Assembly (NCBI RefSeq): GCF_000980875.1
Contig: NZ_LAYO01000074.1
Coordinates: 1 to 33,782 of the forward strand
Source: Leucobacter sp. Ag1
GTDB taxonomy: Bacteria > Actinomycetota > Actinomycetes > Actinomycetales > Microbacteriaceae
Reading direction: 5' to 3'
DNA: 33,782 nucleotides
The number at the start of each line of letters is the position of its first letter. Position 1 is the stretch's first letter. This document shows, in pieces, positions 7,399 to 15,771 of the stretch. The notes beneath the pieces are model-generated. The model was not told the origin of the DNA. It did not search any database and was given only the letters and a program-made list of their open reading frames with translations. A program made the translations under genes and the position numbers.

Positions 7399-9051
7399 TC
7401 AGGCGGCGTCTGCGACCTCGGCCCCAGCGTCGGTCGCGTTGTCCTCGTCTGTGCCGCGTGCCTCGGTGGCTTCGGCGGCGTCCGTCTCGGTGGACGGCTC
7501 CTCGTCGTCGGCGGGGTTCTCGAGCGCGGTCACGTCCTCCGGCCCGTTCTCCTCGTCGTCGGCGTCACTGGTTGCCTCGTCCTCGTCCGTGCCGCTCTCC
7601 TCGTCGGCGGCATCCGTTTCCTCGGTGGGGGTCGGAGCGTCCTCGCCGGGGGTGGCGCTGTCGGGGTCGGTGATGAGGGTTTCGACGTCGGAGAGGGTGT
7701 ATCCCCATGCGGCGAGCTGTTCGAGGTACTGGCGGATGGACTCGTTGGGGTTGCGCCAACTGTTCTTGTCGGTTGCCGCTTCCATAGCGCCGAGTGCGAC
7801 GGCGAGCAGTGCGTGTCCGGCCTTGGTCGGGGTGGCCTGGATCATCGCGGCGATGGGGTGCGGCTGCCCGTAGTGGCGCTGGCCGTCGAGGCCCAGGAGG
7901 GTCGCGGCCATGTCGTGCCCGTCGTTTGCGGCGCGGGCGACCTCGTAACGGCTGTCCGCGATCACGGTTGCCGCGAACGCGAGCGCCTGAGAGGGCAGAC
8001 GCTTCCGGCCGAGCAACTTGGTCACCCATGCGCGGCGCACCTTCTCCGCGCTGACCCATGCCTTGTTGTTCGCGACGACGCGGCGACGCTCGGCCTTCTC
8101 CTCCTCGGTCATCGCCCCGGATCGGGTGGTGGGCTGGCTGTGCCGGATGGAGGTCAGGCCGTGCTCACGCCAGTTCACAACGACGTGCGCGACGTCGATG
8201 CTCCCCCACCGCTCCCCGATAGCGACGGCGTGCCCGTCCTTCCCGGCGTAGTTCTCCTCGGTGACGCGCTCGCCGTCGGCGGTGAGGAGGTCATGGAAGA
8301 ACGCCACGTCCTCGTCGCCCCATGCCGGGTAGTCCACGACGGTGTATCCGTCTGCTTCGTACTGGGCGCGCAGGGCCGCGATTTCCTCCTTGGTGGCCTT
8401 GTCGTCCAGGTGCCGCTGGGCGTAGTGGTCGAACGATTCCGGGTCGCGTGCGGCGATGCTGGTGAGTTCGGCCAGCGCGTCCGGGTCGTCCTCGAACTCG
8501 GTGAGGATGAGTGCCTGGTCGAGGGTGAGGGCGTGCTGGGTGACGGCGGTCTTGGCGATGTCGCTTTCGGCGACGGCAAGACCGGTCTTGACGGTGGTGC
8601 GCTTGGTGCCGGTCTGCTTGGCGATCGCGGTGACGCTCATCCCGTCCAGCGCCAACTGCCGCCATGCCTCGGCCCGGTCGGTGTCGGTGAGGCCTGCGCG
8701 GTGTTCATTGGTGATGTACTGCTGGATGATGCGGATGCGCTTCTCGTCGGAGGCGTCCACGACGTAGACGGGCACGTCCTCGGCGTCTGCCTCGCGGGCA
8801 GCGAGGGTGCGGCGCTGGCCGTCGCGGACGATGATGTTTCCGTCCTGGTCGGGGTGGGCGAGGATGGGCACGATCACGCCGTGGAGCTTGATCGAGTTGA
8901 CGAATGCCCGGTCGAGGTCGACCTGTGAGCGGATGTTGTCCTCCACGACGAGGGCGTGGGGGCTGATCCGGCGAACCTCCGGTCCTTGCACGGCCTCCTG
9001 GGCGGGGGTGAGGTCTGCGGCCTGGGTCGGGGTGGTGTCGATGATGGTCAT
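7399..9051 (-). CDS. parB: ParB/RepB-like partition or regulatory protein
   Basis: ParB-like N-terminal domain proteins bind centromere-like DNA sites on plasmids and ICEs. The start is ATG at 9051 (550 aa), with AAAGGAA about 10 bases upstream; the frame continues to 9183 without a good site. Visible signatures are RRISPHALVVEDNIR, the NIIVRDGQRRTLAAREADAE box (a GERR variant with GQRR) and NEHRAGLTDTDRAEAWRQL. A helix-turn-helix reading VTAIAKQTGTKRTTVKTGLA follows. The C-terminal 90 or so residues are an acidic Asp/Glu/Ala/Thr-rich tail, probably disordered. At 550 residues it is much longer than classic ParB (about 300). No ParA ATPase gene is visible, so the partner is missing from the window or the protein acts alone. 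Confidence 0.88.
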   Translation of the reverse strand: MTIIDTTPTQAADLTPAQEAVQGPEVRRISPHALVVEDNIRSQVDLDRAFVNSIKLHGVIVPILAHPDQDGNIIVRDGQRRTLAAREADAEDVPVYVVDASDEKRIRIIQQYITNEHRAGLTDTDRAEAWRQLALDGMSVTAIAKQTGTKRTTVKTGLAVAESDIAKTAVTQHALTLDQALILTEFEDDPDALAELTSIAARDPESFDHYAQRHLDDKATKEEIAALRAQYEADGYTVVDYPAWGDEDVAFFHDLLTADGERVTEENYAGKDGHAVAIGERWGSIDVAHVVVNWREHGLTSIRHSQPTTRSGAMTEEEKAERRRVVANNKAWVSAEKVRRAWVTKLLGRKRLPSQALAFAATVIADSRYEVARAANDGHDMAATLLGLDGQRHYGQPHPIAAMIQATPTKAGHALLAVALGAMEAATDKNSWRNPNESIRQYLEQLAAWGYTLSDVETLITDPDSATPGEDAPTPTEETDAADEESGTDEDEATSDADDEENGPEDVTALENPADDEEPSTETDAAEATEARGTDEDNATDAGAEVADAA

Positions 9052-9607
9052 GGCTTTCGGTTCCTTTCCTGAATCCCGGAGGGCCGTCACACCCGGTGGT
9101 GTGGCTGTTCCCTCCCTGCCATTGCCTTTCGGCACATGCCGAGAAAAGGGGCCAGGAATGAATGTGCAAGGCCGAAGAGTCAAAAAATCTCCTCCCCCAC
9201 GCCAGGGGAAGGAGATCTACTATCGGGGAGACTTTTTGCGTGCCTTGCGCAGAAGGGAATGGTCCCGCACAATCAAGCAGCCGAAAGGCAATCCGCAGGA
9301 TTGCCCAACCAGTGCTGCCACCGCGTCAGCGGTGACCGCCTGACTTTCCGTGCAGAAGCGGCGACAGCGTCAGCCCGCAACTCGGGAGGAATCTGGACAC
9401 GCGACGGCGAACAGGATGAGCGGCGGAGAGTAGCGAGAGGGCGATGGCGGCTCGGGAGTGCCGGGCACCCGGGATGGTTACTCGCGGGACAGCAGCAGGT
9501 TCCCGAGGTCACCTCCAGTACGGACTTGTGGGGTGTGACGCACGCACCTGTCCTCACGAATAGCCGATCCGAGCGTGGTCGGTGCGGACGTGAAGGCGGT
9601 GGTCTGA
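9052..9607. other. Divergent control region between parB-like and ArdC-like genes
   Basis: This 556-bp gene-free stretch holds the divergent promoters. Besides the stem-loop at 9182-9237, there is an imperfect palindrome with GTCAGCGGT beginning at 9325 and ACCGCCTGAC ending near 9344, a candidate binding site for the ParB-like protein. Nothing else is clear in 9360-9600. Confidence 0.4.
9182..9237. promoter_or_regulatory. Nested stem-loop with two alternative pairings
   Basis: The left arm AAAAAATCTCCTCCCC (9182-9197) can pair with GGGGAAGGAGAT (9205-9216), or with GGGGAGACTTTTT (9225-9237). The two structures exclude each other, as in an attenuator. The A-run and T-run at the ends also fit a bidirectional terminator. 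Confidence 0.5.
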
Positions 9608-10705
9608 GTGGCCCGAATGAGACGTTCACCGGCCGAGGTGCAGGCGGCGCGTGAAGCCAAGCTCGACGAGATGGCGGAGAAGCTCGAGACTGCCGTCGCG
9701 GGGCTGACGACGGGTGAGGATTGGAAGAGGGCAATCGAGTTCGCGGCCCGGTTCAGATCTCGCAGTTTTCGGAACACACTGCTGATCTACGCCCAGCACA
9801 CCGACGCATACGAACAGGGACAAGTATCGACGCCGGTGCCGACGTACGTAGCGGGGTTCAACCAGTGGAAACAACTCGACCGGTCGGTCGACAAGGGCCA
9901 ATCCGGGTACATGATCTATGCCCCGGTGATGGGGCGATTCGCGTCGAAAGATCCCTCCGATCCGATGTCGTGGCGCAGACTGCAAGCCCGGGAGAAACCT
10001 GCAGCAGGCGAGGTGGTGCGTTCGAAGATCGTCAACGTGAAGCCCGCCTACGTGTGGGATGTGACGCAGACCAGCGGGTCGGAGATCCCGGAGCGGCCAA
10101 TGCCGCGGCTGCTCGAAGGAGAGGCGCCGGCCGGGCTGTGGGCGGGGCTCGCCGCCCAGGTCGCGACGGAGGGATTCGAGTTGCAGGACGCGGTGGGTGC
10201 GACTTCCATCTGGGGAGCGAATGGCGTGACGATCTACGACACGAAGGTTGTCGCAGTTCGCGCGGACATGGACGATGCAGCGCGGGTGAAGACGCTGGCG
10301 CACGAACTCGGGCACGTCCGCATGCACGACCCGGCTGAGGCCGTCACCCATCATCGAGGCATCCGAGAGGTAGAAGCGGAGTCGGTGGCGATGATGATCG
10401 GCGCGGCGCACGGCATGGACACCAGCGACTACACGATTCCCTACGTCGCGACGTGGGCGCAGTCGGTGGCGGACAAGGAACCGGTGGACGTGGTACGCGA
10501 GACCGGCGAGCGGGTGCGTCGCGTGGCACTGGAAATCCTCGACAAGCTGCCGGATGCGGGCATCGGCGATGGGTACCCGCCCGGGCTTGACCACACCGGC
10601 CCCGACGCTGAACGGGAGACGTCGCGGGCCCGGACGGTGGAGTTGGGTACGGCGACTCCGGTGCGCACGACGGCGACGGTCGACGTCTCCGTGCCGGCGC
10701 TGTGA
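9608..10705 (+). CDS. ArdC-like antirestriction protein with ImmA/IrrE-type zinc protease domain
   Basis: Residues 1 to about 150 match the ArdC N-terminal ssDNA-binding type: WKRAIEFAARFRSRSFRNTLLIYAQ (written here as two overlapping blocks, WKRAIEFAARFRSR and SFRNTLLIYAQ) followed by GFNQWKQLDRSVDKGQSGYM. The C-terminal half carries a gluzincin motif, LAHELGHVRMH with HELGH at 232-236, and a downstream third ligand in REVEAESVAMMIGAAHG (Glu 256 or 258). ArdC-type proteins protect incoming plasmid DNA from restriction. The start is GTG at 9608, or ATG at 9617. Its stop overlaps the next gene's GTG by four bases, giving a small operon. It reads away from the parB-like gene. Family level is secure; the actual target is unknown. 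Confidence 0.85.
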   Translation: MARMRRSPAEVQAAREAKLDEMAEKLETAVAGLTTGEDWKRAIEFAARFRSRSFRNTLLIYAQHTDAYEQGQVSTPVPTYVAGFNQWKQLDRSVDKGQSGYMIYAPVMGRFASKDPSDPMSWRRLQAREKPAAGEVVRSKIVNVKPAYVWDVTQTSGSEIPERPMPRLLEGEAPAGLWAGLAAQVATEGFELQDAVGATSIWGANGVTIYDTKVVAVRADMDDAARVKTLAHELGHVRMHDPAEAVTHHRGIREVEAESVAMMIGAAHGMDTSDYTIPYVATWAQSVADKEPVDVVRETGERVRRVALEILDKLPDAGIGDGYPPGLDHTGPDAERETSRARTVELGTATPVRTTATVDVSVPAL

Positions 10706-11454
10706 CGGGTATGCCGCAGCGTCGGATGGGTGCCTGGGTCGTCGGTGCCTCGATCATCGGCACGGTGCTGCTGGGAGTCGGCGCGTTCTGGCTATCGTTC
10801 ACCGCGCTCGCGGACCTCGCGTCCCGCGCGGGCACCGCGGTGGGGCTCGCGTGGGTATGGCCGTTGATCGTGGACGGGGTAATCGTCATCGCGACGATGT
10901 CGGTGGTCGCCTTGTCACCGTATGGGCGGGCGGCGACCCGGTATCCATGGCTGCTGTTGGCCGGGGCGGCGCTGGTGTCGATCACGGCGAACATCACGCA
11001 CGCACTGGTCGCCGCCGACGACACCGTGCCCGGCATAGTGGCGGCACTCGTGGCATCGGTGCCACCGATCGTACTGCTTGCGGCCACGCACTTGACCGTG
11101 GAGCTGGGCCGCTATCGCCGCGCCTCGCCGACCGTCGGTGAGGATGCCGATGTCGTCCCGGCCACGACCCTGATGCAGGAAGGGAGGTTGGAGCGTACGC
11201 AGGTTCGAGCGTTGGTGTCCGGAACAGTGAGCACAGCAGTCACAGCGGAAGACACGCACGCGGCATCATCTACGCCGAGCCGGGCGCCCGCGGATATGGG
11301 CGGGCCTGAAGAGGCGATCCGATTGAGCAAGCGGGGTCTGTCGAACCGACAGATCGCGTTCGAGCTCGGTGTCCATCCGACGACCGTCGGACGGTGGCTG
11401 AAATCAGTCGAGAAGCGGTCCGAGACCACAGTGGAGAAAGAGGAGGAGTCATGA
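10702..11454 (+). CDS. DUF2637-type membrane protein with C-terminal HTH (Spd-like)
   Basis: Four hydrophobic helices occupy roughly residues 10-33, 46-70, 82-105 and 110-132, the layout of DUF2637 proteins found on actinobacterial plasmids and ICEs and linked to intramycelial spread or transfer. A soluble C-terminal part ends in a helix-turn-helix, GPEEAIRLSKRGLSNRQIA followed by FELGVHPTTVGRWLKSVE (about 204-236). The start is GTG at 10702, overlapping the previous stop as GTGA; ATG at 10711 is possible. The fusion of a membrane segment with a DNA-binding domain suggests anchoring of element DNA to the membrane, which is inference. Confidence 0.8.
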   Translation: MTGMPQRRMGAWVVGASIIGTVLLGVGAFWLSFTALADLASRAGTAVGLAWVWPLIVDGVIVIATMSVVALSPYGRAATRYPWLLLAGAALVSITANITHALVAADDTVPGIVAALVASVPPIVLLAATHLTVELGRYRRASPTVGEDADVVPATTLMQEGRLERTQVRALVSGTVSTAVTAEDTHAASSTPSRAPADMGGPEEAIRLSKRGLSNRQIAFELGVHPTTVGRWLKSVEKRSETTVEKEEES

Positions 11455-11885
11455 AAACGGGTGACGACGAGCGGTACATCCCGCTGAAGCAGGATGGCAG
11501 GGATTCGGTAGTGACTGTAGCGTCGGAACGAACGGCTGGGCCGGAGCGTGTGGAGACGGCGCAAATGGATTCGGACGCGCTGGCTCGCTTGTCGGACCCG
11601 GCGTTGGCGGCGCGTCGGGAGCGCATCGCCGCTCAGGTGAAGGATCGTTCGCGGCTGACCTGGATGCCCGCATCGGAACTGATGCGACACAGCAGCCAAC
11701 GTGCCGCGGACGCGATCAGTCGCGGACAGGAGAGGCTGCACCGGGCTGTGCGGGACGCCACGGTAGCCGGTACAAGGAAGGTGGCGCAGGCCGTCGGCGA
11801 GCGGGTACGAGAGTTGGGCACGCCGCGCCCCGTAATCGGGCGACCGCAGCAGAGCGAACCTGTGGTGAGTCGTCAGAGCATCTGA
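11451..11885 (+). CDS. Hypothetical element-borne protein (144 aa)
   Basis: I do not recognise this protein. The ATG at 11451 overlaps the preceding stop (ATGA) and follows a strong GAGGAGG site, so translation from here is well supported; the frame extends to 11394 but that part belongs to the previous gene. The product is hydrophilic and helical, rich in Arg, Ala and Ser. It has SDPALAARRERIAAQVKDRS and then a charged region with RGQERLHRAVRDATV. There are no membrane segments or cysteines. As third gene of the ArdC-DUF2637 operon it is probably an accessory factor of the mobile element. Confidence 0.65.
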   Translation: MKTGDDERYIPLKQDGRDSVVTVASERTAGPERVETAQMDSDALARLSDPALAARRERIAAQVKDRSRLTWMPASELMRHSSQRAADAISRGQERLHRAVRDATVAGTRKVAQAVGERVRELGTPRPVIGRPQQSEPVVSRQSI

Positions 11886-12068
11886 GCGGCACCGCATCGG
11901 AGACCGACGCCTTGTGCACTGCGCAGCGGAGGGCCAGTCGATCCGGCGGGCGCGTCGAGTTCGCTGATGTGCGGGAGGTCAGACGCGACATACGCAACTT
12001 TTGGTCTTTGGGGTCCAGTCTGCGTCTAGGGTGGTCTACAGGGCGGCCCTACGCTGTCCGGCGAGGCC

Positions 12069-12458
12069 GTGAGGACGGTGGACACATTGAACGTGACTAG
12101 CCCGGGCCACGTAACCGGGAATCTGAATTCGCAAAGCAGGCGAAGCCCCAGCGAGCGAAGCAACACGGATGCCCTCACTCGACCACAGCGTGGCGAGCGT
12201 TGCAGCGAGCCCCTTTCCACGCTGCTCGACCGGGTGCCAATGGGCTGGACCCGTGTTGTCTACAACGGACATCCCTACGGACTAGCTCGAACGGAGCACG
12301 CAGGCGGACGAAGCGTCAGCATCTACGCCGAGGAACTAGGGGGAAATGATCTAGTCAGCGCCAATGTGTACCGGACTCAGGACGCTGACTGCCTCCGGGC
12401 CTGTGAGATCCCTGACGCAAAGGTTCTCGCATTCCTACGCGGGTGGTCCCCGGGGTGA
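12069..12458 (+). CDS. Small conserved plasmid-type protein
   Basis: The reliable part is the C-terminal 75 or so residues: GWTRVVYNGHPYGLARTEHA, then GGRSVSIYAEELGGNDLVSA and a tail PDAKVLAFLRGWSPG. From memory, this pattern (YAEELGG...VSAN.Y...L..CE.P..KVL.FL) recurs in small actinobacterial element-associated proteins that are often mislabelled methionine sulfoxide reductase. No catalytic motif supports that name. The start is uncertain: GTG at 12069 or 12093, or ATG at 12240, which would leave 72 residues. The N-terminal 50 residues look poorly conserved. The stop overlaps the probable argS start (GTGA), so this may be the last gene of the element. Confidence 0.6.
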   Translation: MRTVDTLNVTSPGHVTGNLNSQSRRSPSERSNTDALTRPQRGERCSEPLSTLLDRVPMGWTRVVYNGHPYGLARTEHAGGRSVSIYAEELGGNDLVSANVYRTQDADCLRACEIPDAKVLAFLRGWSPG

Positions 12459-14131
12459 CAAAGGGTCTCGCCGCCGCTCTCCTCGCCGTCGTAGCGCCGA
12501 TCGCCGCGCGGCGATGCCCGGAGAAAGCGCTCGTTCTCAGTGCCACCGACATGGTGCTGGAACGTCCACGGAACCGCGATCATGGTGACTGGGCCAGCAG
12601 CATCGCCATGAAGATCGCCAAGCGTCTCGGTGCGGACCCGTACGAGCTGGCGCGGGAGATCGCCGAGGAGCTCGCCTCGGCGGACGGCATCGCCTCGGTC
12701 CAGGTGGCGGGACCTGGCTTCATCAACATCCGCGTCGAGGCGGGAGCCGCGGGCGCTCTCGCGAAGACGATCGTCGAGGCGGGCGTCGACTACGGCCGCA
12801 ACGACACGCAGGTCGGCAACACGATCAACCTCGAGTTCGTGAGCGCGAACCCCACGGGCCCGCTGCACATCGGCCACACCCGCTGGGCCGCGCTGGGCGA
12901 CAGCATCGGCCGGGTGCTGCAGTTCTCGGGCGCGACGCTGGCGCGCGAGTTCTACATCAACGATGCCGGCGTGCAGATGGACCGCTTCGGCGCCTCCGTG
13001 CTGGCCGCGATAAAGGGCGAGCCCACGCCCGAGGGCGGTTACCCGGGCGAGTACGTGGCGGAGCTCGGTCGTCGCGTGCTCGAGGCGCGTCCGGGAATCC
13101 TGAGCCTGCCGGCCGACGAGCAGCTCGTCGCCGCGCGCGACGACGCGTACGCGCTGCAGCTGACGGAGATCGAAGGCTCGCTCGCGAAGTTCAACGTGCA
13201 CTTCGACGTGTGGTTCTCGGAGCGCGTGCTGCATGCCGCGGGCGAGGCGGGAGGGCCGGGCCTCGTCGACCGCGCCGTGGACCGGCTGCGCGCGCAGGGC
13301 TACGTCTTCGACCGGGACGACGCGGTGTGGGTGCGCACCACCGACTTCGGCGACGACAAGGATCGCGTCATCCGCCGCTCCAGCGGCGAGTACACCTACT
13401 TCGCCGCCGACGCCGCGTACTACCTGAACAAGGGCGACCGGGGGTTCGCGCACAAGATCTACCTGCTCGGCGCCGATCACCACGGCTATGTGCACCGCCT
13501 CAAGGCGCTCGCGGGTGCGGTGGGCGAGGACCCCGAGAAGGACGTCGAGATCCTGATCGGCCAGCTCGTCTCGATCGGCGGTGCCAAGCTCTCGAAACGC
13601 GCGGGCAACATCATCGAGCTCGATGACCTGCGCGAGTGGCTCGGCACCGACGCGCTGCGCTACTCGCTCGCGCGCTACCCGGCCGACTCGCCGCTGTCGC
13701 TCGACCCCGACCTGCTGCGCAAGCGCACGAACGACAACCCCGTGTTCTACGTGCAGTACGCGCACGCCCGCACGCACAACGTGGCCCGCAACGCCGCCGA
13801 CGCGGGCGTCGACCGCTCCGAGTTCGCCCCCGAGCTGCTCACGCACGAGACCGAGTCGGCGCTGCTCGGCGCTCTGCAGGAGTTCCCGCGCGTCGTGGCG
13901 TTCGCCGCCGAGGCGCGCGAGCCGCACCGCGTCGCACGCTACCTCGAGGAGCTCGCGGGCCTGTACCACCGCTGGTATGACAACTGCCGCGTTACGCCGC
14001 TCGGCGATGCACCGGTCGAGACCGTGCATCGAACGCGCCTGTGGCTGAACGACGCCACCGGACAGGTGCTGCGCAACGGCCTCGGCCTGCTGGGTGTTTC
14101 GGCGCCCGAGCGGATGTGGCCGACTACCTGA
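12455..14131 (+). CDS. argS: Arginyl-tRNA synthetase, class I, complete
   Basis: ArgRS charges tRNA-Arg with arginine. The sequence reads LERPRNRDHGDWASSIAMK, the HIGH signature in SANPTGPLHIGHTRWAALGD (HIGH at 138-141 from GTG 12455), EFYINDAGVQMDRFG, and the KMSKR loop as GGAKLSKRAGN. The DALR anticodon domain has NDNPVFYVQYAHAR and YHRWYDNCRV, then GLGLLGVSAPERM. ArgRS usually ends at PERM; here four extra residues (WPTT) follow. The 558-aa length is normal. GTG at 12455 or 12443 could start it. Its start overlaps the preceding element gene, and it lacks the lysA-hom-thr neighbours usual in actinobacteria. It may therefore be a second or relocated copy. Confidence 0.93.
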   Translation: MTKGLAAALLAVVAPIAARRCPEKALVLSATDMVLERPRNRDHGDWASSIAMKIAKRLGADPYELAREIAEELASADGIASVQVAGPGFINIRVEAGAAGALAKTIVEAGVDYGRNDTQVGNTINLEFVSANPTGPLHIGHTRWAALGDSIGRVLQFSGATLAREFYINDAGVQMDRFGASVLAAIKGEPTPEGGYPGEYVAELGRRVLEARPGILSLPADEQLVAARDDAYALQLTEIEGSLAKFNVHFDVWFSERVLHAAGEAGGPGLVDRAVDRLRAQGYVFDRDDAVWVRTTDFGDDKDRVIRRSSGEYTYFAADAAYYLNKGDRGFAHKIYLLGADHHGYVHRLKALAGAVGEDPEKDVEILIGQLVSIGGAKLSKRAGNIIELDDLREWLGTDALRYSLARYPADSPLSLDPDLLRKRTNDNPVFYVQYAHARTHNVARNAADAGVDRSEFAPELLTHETESALLGALQEFPRVVAFAAEAREPHRVARYLEELAGLYHRWYDNCRVTPLGDAPVETVHRTRLWLNDATGQVLRNGLGLLGVSAPERMWPTT

Positions 14132-14156
14132 GTGCTTGCGCGGAAGATGCCCGCCC

Positions 14157-14190
14157 AGAGGGGCCGCCTGGTGATCGATCAGCTCCCTCT
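14157..14190. terminator. Stem-loop between convergent argS and SDR genes
   Basis: AGAGGG (14157-14162) pairs with CCCTCT (14185-14190). Within the loop is a perfect 10-bp palindrome, TGATCGATCA (14172-14181). It sits in the 91-bp convergent gap, where a two-way terminator is expected. There is no T-run. Confidence 0.4.
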
Positions 14191-14222
14191 GACGTGAGGC
14201 CGCGCTCTCCTGCACCCCTCCG

Positions 14223-15056
14223 CTATCGGGAGTGAAGGAGGCGCTCGCTCGCCGCCCAGAGGTCGCGCGCGAGTGTCTCTTCGTAGGCCTGGCGGTTGGC
14301 TCGGCGGATGCGACGCCGTACGAAGTACTCGCCGGATGGGTAGTCGGTTCCGGCTTCAGCGTCTGCGAGCCAGACAAGGGTATCGGCGCCTTTCTCCGGG
14401 GTCTGGAGGATGTGCCGTCCGATCCAGGTCTGGTAGACGAGACGGAGGCCGGCGCCGGCCTGGGTGGAGAAGCTGGTCGCGATGTTGCCGGGGTGGAACG
14501 CGGCACTGGCCAGGCCGCGGTCTGCGTAGCGGTGGTGCAGTTCTTTGGTGAACAGGATCTGCGCGAGCTTTGCGTTGCCGTACGCGGTAACGGGGTTGTA
14601 TCGCTTCTGACCGTTCAGGTTCGCGAGGTCGATGCGCCCATAAGCGCGGTTCACGACGCTCGAGGTATTGATGACCGAAGCGCGGGATTCGATCAGCCTC
14701 TCCATGAGCAGGCTCGTCAGAAGGAATGGCGCGAGGTAGTTCACCTGGAAGGTAACTTCATGCCCGTCGATGGTCAGTTGCCGGTTCCTGCCGAACACGC
14801 CACCGGCGTTGTTGGCCAGGACATCGATGCGCGGGTGACGTTCGAGGAGCAGGTGCGCAAGCGCGCGCACCTGGGCGAGTTCTGCGAAGTCTGCCACGTG
14901 GAACTCCTGCTCGAGCTCTTGCGCGATCCGCTGCGTCTTCTCGCGGCTGCGTCCCACGAGAACGATCCGATGGCCCCGTGCGGAGAGGGCGCGGGCCGCC
15001 GCCGCGCCGATGCCGTCGCTGGCTCCCGTGATGACGATGACTTTTCGTGTGGGCAT
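14223..15056 (-). CDS. Short-chain dehydrogenase/reductase (retinol dehydrogenase-like)
   Basis: This is a classical SDR of 277 residues that oxidises or reduces a carbonyl or alcohol with NAD(P). The nucleotide motif TGASDGIG is at 10-17, NNAG at 82-85, catalytic Ser about 133 (NTSS) and YGNAK with Tyr 159 and Lys 163. VGRSREK after the second strand has a basic residue at the usual NADP-selecting place. Length and the insert before the catalytic Tyr resemble the WWOX/retinol dehydrogenase branch. The substrate is unknown. It is divergent from a TetR gene with operator-like repeats between them, so induction by a small electrophile or lipophilic compound is plausible. Confidence 0.85.
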   Translation of the reverse strand: MPTRKVIVITGASDGIGAAAARALSARGHRIVLVGRSREKTQRIAQELEQEFHVADFAELAQVRALAHLLLERHPRIDVLANNAGGVFGRNRQLTIDGHEVTFQVNYLAPFLLTSLLMERLIESRASVINTSSVVNRAYGRIDLANLNGQKRYNPVTAYGNAKLAQILFTKELHHRYADRGLASAAFHPGNIATSFSTQAGAGLRLVYQTWIGRHILQTPEKGADTLVWLADAEAGTDYPSGEYFVRRRIRRANRQAYEETLARDLWAASERLLHSR

Positions 15057-15074
15057 CCTGCAGCCCGCCTTCCC

Positions 15075-15112
15075 GGGACTGTAGTCCCTTTAGTGACACT
15101 GTAGTTTCAGTT
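15075..15112. promoter_or_regulatory. TetR operator candidate in the SDR/TetR divergent gap
   Basis: The 72-bp gap contains the perfect palindrome GGGACT-GT-AGTCCC (15075-15088). A second copy of its core, ACTGTAGT, lies at 15098-15105, exactly 20 bp after the first at 15078-15085, and AGTG-A-CACT lies at 15092-15100. Two repeats spaced two helix turns between divergent genes fit a TetR operator covering both promoters. Confidence 0.55.
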
Positions 15113-15128
15113 TCGGGATGACAGTAGC

Positions 15129-15755
15129 ATGAGTGGCATGCTTGAGGATCCTCGCCCACCTGTTCGACCGACCGCTCGGGCTCTTGCGCGAAGCGCGGTG
15201 GCGGCCCATGTCGCGGAGACAGCCTTCGAGCTCTTCGCTGACCGCGGATACGAGAGCACGACGGTTGACGACATCTGCACTGCTGCAGGAATCTCCCGCA
15301 GCTCGTTCTTCCGCTACTTTCCGACGAAGGAACAGGCACTGCTCAGTCGAGTAATCGGCTTCGGCGAGGAGATGCGCGAGGCGCTGGAGAAGCGCCCCGA
15401 CGACGAGGCACCGTGGACCGCCTTGCGCCGTTCGCTCGATCCGCTGCTCGCGATCTACAGCACGGACCCCGAACGCGCGATGCGCGTCGCACAGATGCTC
15501 ACCGGCACGCAGGCTCTCGCCGTGCACCACGCGACGAAGGTCGCGAGTTGGCGCAACACGCTCGGCCCCGAGGTCTCACGCCGACTGGGCAAGGAGTCAG
15601 ACGATCCCCGCGACCCCCGTCCAGGGGCTTTGATCGCGGCAACCTTTGGATATCTCGACGCCGCGGTCGCCGCTTGGAGCCAAGGAGACGGAGCCCAGCC
15701 GCTCGCGACCGTCCTTGACCGCGCGATGGCTGCGATCGGCAGCGATACCGCCTGA
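15129..15755 (+). CDS. TetR-family transcriptional regulator, divergent from SDR
   Basis: The N-terminal domain reads AETAFELFADRGYESTTVDD and then ICTAAGISRSSFFRYFPTKE, the standard TetR helix-turn-helix. The C-terminal ligand-binding part (about 80-208) is helical and does not reveal a ligand. It has 208 residues, normal for the family. ATG at 15129 or 15138 may start it. It probably represses the divergent SDR gene and itself through the repeats in the 72-bp gap. Confidence 0.88.
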   Translation: MSGMLEDPRPPVRPTARALARSAVAAHVAETAFELFADRGYESTTVDDICTAAGISRSSFFRYFPTKEQALLSRVIGFGEEMREALEKRPDDEAPWTALRRSLDPLLAIYSTDPERAMRVAQMLTGTQALAVHHATKVASWRNTLGPEVSRRLGKESDDPRDPRPGALIAATFGYLDAAVAAWSQGDGAQPLATVLDRAMAAIGSDTA

Positions 15756-15771
15756 GACGCCGGTACTGCCC

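Noticed and set aside
7381..8928. 515-aa ORF opposite the parB-like gene
   Set aside because: It is a Gly/Val/Asp-rich shadow of the ParB-like frame, typical of high-GC DNA; the minus-strand frame has clear family motifs.
12377..14506. 709-aa ORF opposite argS
   Set aside because: Composition is Arg/Val/Ala-rich with no domain; it crosses the complete argS and the convergent gap.
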